Shown here: piece by piece, positions 60,000 to 64,000 of the stretch | Layout of the letters: each line of letters begins with the position of its first letter | Numbering within the stretch: position 1 is the stretch's first letter | NCBI GenBank assembly: GCA_964580315.1 | Contig: CAZOKH010000001.1 | Coordinates: 77,788 to 141,787 of the forward strand | Origin: CAZOKH01 sp964580315 | GTDB taxonomy: Bacteria; Chloroflexota; Anaerolineae; Anaerolineales; Anaerolineaceae | Reading direction: 5' to 3' | Length of the DNA: 64,000 nucleotides | The notes under the pieces: generated by a model | What the model saw: only the letters and a program-made list of their open reading frames with translations | Databases searched by the model: none | What the model was told of the DNA's origin: nothing | Translations under genes and position numbers: made by a program

Positions 60000-60025
60000 A
60001 CCGGCAGCAGGAAGGGAAATGAAAT

Positions 60026-60631
60026 ATGACGAATGAGTTGTCACCGGATTTATTAAAAAAACTTCAAGAAATTATCAGTTATGGATTTGAAAATGCTGCC
60101 CGGGGCTTTGCAGGCATGGTGGGTGAAAAATTGTCCGTTGTTCAACCCGTGGTGCGTGCAGTTCCGCTGCAAGAAATTCCCATCTTATTGGGTGGGGCAG
60201 AAAATGATGCTGTAGGGATTTATTTACGCATCGAAGGCGATATGATCGGCCAGATCATGCTCATCATTCCCATTGAAAAGGCTTACTCCATCGTGGATAT
60301 GTTGATGGAACAGGCAGAAGGAACCACCAAAAAATTGGGACAATTGGAACGATCAGCCCTGGCAGAAGTGGGTAACCTGACCGGCAGCTTCTTCTTGAAC
60401 GCGGTCGCTGAAATCACCCGGCATGAGATGCGGCCGTCGCCGCCGGCTGTGATGGTGGATATGGTGGGCGCCATGCTGGATGTTATCATAGCAACCATGG
60501 GGTCCATTGGTGATGAAGTATTGATGTTCCAGGCCACCTTTGTTTTTGCTGAGAGAGAGACGCGGACTGATTTTTGGATTGTCCCCGATCCGAATACATT
60601 GGGAAAATTGATCGCGGCAGGGAAGAATTAG
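60026..60631 (+). CDS. cheC: CheY-P phosphatase CheC
   Basis: A 201-residue CheC protein. The second active site is intact: SALAEVGN, then Pro 23 residues later (S-x3-E-x2-N-x22-P). The first site (SYGFENAA) has Ala for the catalytic Asn, so it has probably one working site. CheC removes phosphate from CheY and binds CheD, encoded two bases downstream. Confidence 0.9.
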   Translation: MTNELSPDLLKKLQEIISYGFENAARGFAGMVGEKLSVVQPVVRAVPLQEIPILLGGAENDAVGIYLRIEGDMIGQIMLIIPIEKAYSIVDMLMEQAEGTTKKLGQLERSALAEVGNLTGSFFLNAVAEITRHEMRPSPPAVMVDMVGAMLDVIIATMGSIGDEVLMFQATFVFAERETRTDFWIVPDPNTLGKLIAAGKN

Positions 60632-60633
60632 CC

Positions 60634-61119
60634 ATGATAAATAATATTGCGGTCGGACTTGGAGAAATAAGAATTAGTCGAAATCCTGATGATGTGCTGG
60701 TTGCATTTGGATTAGGGTCGTGTGTCGGCATTGGCGTCTATGATCCTGTGGCGCGTGTGGCTGGCATGCTGCATGCTGTGCTTCCAAAGCAGAATGATGC
60801 GCATGCTCCCCTTTCTGGAAAATTTGTTGATACAGGTATTCCGTTATTGTTTGAAGAAGTGGTTAAAGCGGGAGGCGTCCGCTCCCGGTTAAAAGTGAGG
60901 ATGGCGGGGGGGGCAAACATCATGGGGTCTCCAAACGTATCAACAATTTTCGATATTGGTAATCGAAATGTCGAATCGGCCCGCCTTGTGTTTAAGAATA
61001 TGGGTATTCGGATTGAACGCGAAGCCGTTGGAGGACATATTGGTCGGACGGTTCGATTATATGTTTTGGATGGGCGTATGACGTTTCGGGTGATGGGTGG
61101 TAAAGAAGAAGATCTGTAA
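60634..61119 (+). CDS. cheD: Chemoreceptor glutamine deamidase CheD
   Basis: A 161-residue protein. Catalytic Cys30 is in GLGSCVGIGVYD and His47 in MLHAVLP; the third residue, Thr, lies in GGHIGRTVRLYV. CheD deamidates receptor glutamines and is controlled by CheC. I start at 60634, right after cheC, rather than at the in-frame ATG at 60574 that overlaps it. Confidence 0.94.
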   Translation: MINNIAVGLGEIRISRNPDDVLVAFGLGSCVGIGVYDPVARVAGMLHAVLPKQNDAHAPLSGKFVDTGIPLLFEEVVKAGGVRSRLKVRMAGGANIMGSPNVSTIFDIGNRNVESARLVFKNMGIRIEREAVGGHIGRTVRLYVLDGRMTFRVMGGKEEDL

Positions 61120-61186
61120 TAATCATACTAACAATGGCGCGGTTGTACTATACCCATAGTCAATCCCAATCTAAGGAGTGAGAGGC

Positions 61187-61546
61187 ATGGCAAAAATACT
61201 TATTGTGGATGATGCAGAGTTTTTGAGAATGCGAATTTCGAAAATGTTGGTGGCCGAAGGTCACGAGGTGATTGAGGCTGAAAATGGACTTCAGGCAGTT
61301 GATACATTTAAAACTGCCCATCCTGATCTGGTTTTAATGGATATCACAATGCCTGAGATGGATGGTCTGACTGCCTTGAAAACAATCAAGGGCGTTGACC
61401 CGGCTGCGCGGGTGATTATGCTGACGGCTCTTGGGCAGGAATCGGTGGTGTTGGATGCCATCAAATCGGGTGCCAAAGATTTTGTAGTTAAACCCTTTGA
61501 ACGTGAACGGGTGATCGGGGCAATAAACAAGATCCTGGCGAAATAG
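61187..61546 (+). CDS. cheY: Chemotaxis response regulator CheY
   Basis: A 119-residue single receiver: acidic pair Asp8-Asp9, phospho-acceptor Asp52 in VLMDITMPEMDG, Thr80 and Lys102 in VKPFE. It should bind the FliM N-terminus and set motor direction. I start at 61187 with AAGGAG 8 bases before. It lies between cheD and cheB. Confidence 0.92.
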   Translation: MAKILIVDDAEFLRMRISKMLVAEGHEVIEAENGLQAVDTFKTAHPDLVLMDITMPEMDGLTALKTIKGVDPAARVIMLTALGQESVVLDAIKSGAKDFVVKPFERERVIGAINKILAK

Positions 61547-61548
61547 CC

Positions 61549-62619
61549 ATGAGCTTACCTCAAAAAGACTCATCAGTGGTTCGGGTTTTGGTGGTGGATG
61601 ATTCAGCATTTATGCGTTTCACCATCAGCAAATATTTCAACGAGTCACCTTTCTTACAGGTTATTGGAACTGCAAGGGATGGACAAGAGGCGTTGGAATT
61701 AATTCCAAAACTAAATCCAGATGTGGTAACCCTGGATGTTGAAATGCCGCGCCTGGATGGTCTTTCCACTTTGCGTGAGATCATGACGCATTACCCACGC
61801 CCGGTGGTGATGTTGAGCAGCCTTACAAATGAGGGCGCGATTGAAACCATTCAAGCCCTCACGCTTGGCGCGGTGGATTTTATTGCCAAACCGGAGCTAA
61901 AGGCCAACATGGGCTCCATTTTGCAGGAAGTGGTCAGCAAGATCATAAGAGCGTCTAAAGCCAAAGTGACTGCGCTTTCAAGACGAATGCCTGTTGAGCC
62001 AAAAGTAATGGCAAACCGGGATGGAAAAAAGAAACAAATTCGCCCCATGATGAATAATGACCGCCTTGTCATCATTGGTTCGTCAACTGGCGGGCCGCGG
62101 GCGCTGAATACGGTAATCCCGATGCTGCCAGCTGATTTACCGGCGGCGGTTATGGTCATTCAACACATGCCGGCAGGTTTCACGCGGTCGCTTGCCGAGC
62201 GATTGGATGGTTCATCGCAGTTAATGGTGAAAGAAGCTGAACCGGGTGATACTTTAATGGTGGGACGGATTTTGCTGGCTCCGGGTGGTTTTCACATGGT
62301 TTTCGATAAAGAAGGCCGGGTCACCTTAAACCAAAATGCGCCTGTACACGGTGTTCGACCCTCGGTAGATGTGACCATGCTGTCGGTTGTTCCCCAGTTT
62401 GGCAAACGCACAGTTGGCGCGGTATTAACTGGAATGGGCAATGACGGCGCCAGCGGCGCCAGCCTTATTCATGGCCTTGGCGGATGGGTGATTGCTGAGT
62501 CTGAAGATACCAGTATTGTGTGGGGAATGCCGCGCAGTGTTGTTGAAGCGGGTGCGGCAAATGAAGTGCTGCCGTTGGAGAAGGTTGCTGATGGAATTGT
62601 GCAGGCTGTGAGACGATAA
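61549..62619 (+). CDS. cheB: Chemotaxis methylesterase/deamidase CheB
   Basis: A 356-residue protein: receiver domain with Asp63 (TLDVEMPRLDG), a linker and the esterase domain with the Ser in IGSSTGGPRAL, His in IQHMPAGFT and Asp in GMGNDGASGA. It removes methyl groups from receptors, opposite to CheR. It is two bases after cheY. Confidence 0.95.
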   Translation: MSLPQKDSSVVRVLVVDDSAFMRFTISKYFNESPFLQVIGTARDGQEALELIPKLNPDVVTLDVEMPRLDGLSTLREIMTHYPRPVVMLSSLTNEGAIETIQALTLGAVDFIAKPELKANMGSILQEVVSKIIRASKAKVTALSRRMPVEPKVMANRDGKKKQIRPMMNNDRLVIIGSSTGGPRALNTVIPMLPADLPAAVMVIQHMPAGFTRSLAERLDGSSQLMVKEAEPGDTLMVGRILLAPGGFHMVFDKEGRVTLNQNAPVHGVRPSVDVTMLSVVPQFGKRTVGAVLTGMGNDGASGASLIHGLGGWVIAESEDTSIVWGMPRSVVEAGAANEVLPLEKVADGIVQAVRR

Positions 62620-62621
62620 AT

Positions 62622-63434
62622 ATGGATCATCTGGTATATCAGAATGTTATGCGGCTGGTTAAAAAAGTGGTTGGTATTGACCTGACGCATTATAAAGATG
62701 AGCAAATGAAACGCCGGCTCGATTCCTGGTTGATTCGCGCACGTGAAACTGACTGGGATACTTACTTTGCACGTGTTCAAAAAGATCCAGAGGAATTTAC
62801 TCGTTTTCGGAATTATCTAACCATCAATGTGACTGAATTTTTTCGAGATGCTGAACGTTGGGACTATTTGGCGAAAAACATTTTGCCCGAATTGCTGCGG
62901 GAAAACCCGAAAAACCGTCCTGCTTCCGAAGGACTGCGCATCTGGAGCGCAGGGTGTTCGGTTGGACCTGAACCCTACAGCCTGGCAATGTTGTTGGATG
63001 AACTGGCGCCGATGAAGAAACATTATTTATTGGCGACAGACTATGATCGCGGGGCATTGCAGCGGGCGAAAGACGGCGGCCCATATATTACCGATGATTT
63101 AAAGAATGTTTCTTCTGAAAGGCGGAGAAAATATTTTACGACCAATGAACCTCCTTTCTACGTTGGTAAAAACATTCAACGTTTGGTAACATTTCGTGAA
63201 CAAAACATGCTGCAAGATCCGTTTGAGAACAAATTTGACCTGATTGTGTGCAGGAACGTTGTTATTTATTTCACTGCAGAGACAAAAGAAATGTTGTATC
63301 GAAAATTTTGCGACTCGATCCGGGAAGGCGGAATATTCTTTGTGGGCGGTACTGAAATTATTCCAAGACCACAAGAGTATAATATGCGCAGTCATGGTAT
63401 TTCGTTTTATAAAAAACATGAGTCAACAAATTAA
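62622..63434 (+). CDS. cheR: Chemoreceptor methyltransferase CheR
   Basis: A 270-residue protein. The N-terminal helical domain is followed by the SAM-dependent domain with NVTEFFRDAERWD, LRIWSAGCSVGPEPYSLAM (SAM binding), LATDYDRGAL and FDLIVCRNVVIYFT. It methylates receptor glutamates. No receptor gene is inside the window. Confidence 0.95.
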   Translation: MDHLVYQNVMRLVKKVVGIDLTHYKDEQMKRRLDSWLIRARETDWDTYFARVQKDPEEFTRFRNYLTINVTEFFRDAERWDYLAKNILPELLRENPKNRPASEGLRIWSAGCSVGPEPYSLAMLLDELAPMKKHYLLATDYDRGALQRAKDGGPYITDDLKNVSSERRRKYFTTNEPPFYVGKNIQRLVTFREQNMLQDPFENKFDLIVCRNVVIYFTAETKEMLYRKFCDSIREGGIFFVGGTEIIPRPQEYNMRSHGISFYKKHESTN

Positions 63435-63502
63435 CATTCGAAACGGGTTGGCACAGTCTTAAAAATACAAGTGGAAAATGGGCTTTTTGGGAGGCAGTAA
63501 GC

Positions 63503-64000
63503 ATGGTAAATGTAAAATTCTTGAATCCTTTTGTTGACGCTGCAACAGAAGTTTTAAAAGCAGAAGTTGACCTGGAAGTGACCCGCGGGAATTTAAGCCT
63601 GCAAAAAACAGCATTGACGGCTGATGATATTACTGTTTTGCTAACTCTGGTGGGGCAGGTGCAGGGGGTGGTTCTTTACAGTATGTCAGAGGCAACCGCC
63701 TTAAAAATCATTGCGCTTATGCTGGGACAGGACTTTCAGGAATTTGATAATCTTGCCCAGAGTGGAATTGCGGAACTGGGGAATGTGATTACCGGAAGAG
63801 CCACGGTAAAACTGGAAGGTGTTGGCTATCATTCAAACATTTCAACACCAACTGTGATCCTGGGAAATGGCGTCAAAATTTCAACATTAGATTTTGCCCG
63901 TATTGTGGTTCCCCTGCAAACCGGGGTTGGCGATATTATTGTTCACCTGGCTCTTCGGGAGACACAAAATGGAAATGATTCATCTGAAGCAATCAATTTG
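63503..64000 (+). CDS. cheX: CheX-type phosphatase, cut by the window edge
   Basis: The open frame from ATG 63503 (GGGAGG 12 bases before) runs to the right edge, 166 codons without a stop. It reads MVNVKFLNPFVDAATEVL, then AQSGIAELGNVITGRATVKL with the CheC/CheX active site S-x3-E-x2-N, and a Pro about 22 residues on. It lacks a first site, as CheX does. CheX dephosphorylates CheY. Length is already near that of the family, so few residues are missing. Confidence 0.85.
   Translation, partial: MVNVKFLNPFVDAATEVLKAEVDLEVTRGNLSLQKTALTADDITVLLTLVGQVQGVVLYSMSEATALKIIALMLGQDFQEFDNLAQSGIAELGNVITGRATVKLEGVGYHSNISTPTVILGNGVKISTLDFARIVVPLQTGVGDIIVHLALRETQNGNDSSEAINL

Noticed and set aside
1..64000. 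CRISPR arrays, tRNA or rRNA genes, insertion sequences
   Set aside because: No spaced direct repeats, cloverleaf sequences, transposase frames or attachment sites were seen on either strand.

Overview
The window is a bacterial chromosome segment of roughly half G+C with almost no spacing between genes. It reads best as a Chloroflexota genome, probably Anaerolineae-like. This is inferred from an archaeal-type V/A-ATPase operon, a flagellar set with no P-ring or L-ring genes (flgA, flgH and flgI are not in the cluster), a CheC/CheD/CheX chemotaxis set and a common GTCATTGCGAG-type palindromic repeat. No rRNA, tRNA or marker gene is present, so the taxonomic call is tentative.

Layout. Positions 1-4667 (minus strand) hold a V/A-ATPase operon in the order H/G-I-K-E-C-F-A, with A cut by the window edge. 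Positions 4774-15091 hold accessory genes: an antitoxin-like/HD-GYP fusion, an SDR oxidoreductase, a nitroreductase, a phosphonate-type ABC transporter (phnD, phnC and an unusually large phnE), a VUT-family transporter, and a response regulator with a GAF-PAS histidine kinase.

From 15212 to the right edge every gene is on the plus strand and almost all belong to one flagellum/chemotaxis supercluster of about 49 kb. The order is: flbD-motAB-fliLMNOPQ; an HDOD protein and a receiver protein; fliR-flhBA-flhF; a two-TM protein; fliA; a small HTH protein; flgFG; flgMN; flgKL; csrA; a glycosyltransferase island of four genes; fliC; fliD; flaG; fliS; flgC-fliEFGHIJ; a lytic transglycosylase; flgB-fliK-flgD-TIGR02530-flgE; a second FliK-like protein with a short FlhB-like protein; and cheA-cheC-cheD-cheY-cheB-cheR-cheX. 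The cluster supplies stator, switch, export gate, ATPase, rod, hook, junction, filament, cap, chaperones and chemotaxis core. flhG, fliW, cheW and receptors are not in the window.

Regulation can be read from the DNA. The cluster encodes sigma-28 (fliA) and its anti-sigma factor (flgM). Sites of the form TCAAG-N14-CCGATAA with fixed spacing lie before flgM, fliC and fliS, with a weaker one before the transglycosylase-flgB operon. A second layer appears to be translational: csrA sits just upstream of the filament genes. The fliC leader carries two hairpins with ANGGAN hexaloops, one of them enclosing the Shine-Dalgarno sequence, and the flaG leader carries another. The fliD ribosome-binding site also matches the CsrA consensus. 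A CsrA circuit of this kind without a local fliW, joined to a probable flagellin-glycosylation island, is the most interesting system here. Other notable points are a related beta-rich module inserted in FlgK, FliC and FliD, and a PhnE with an extracytoplasmic domain and an extra membrane block.
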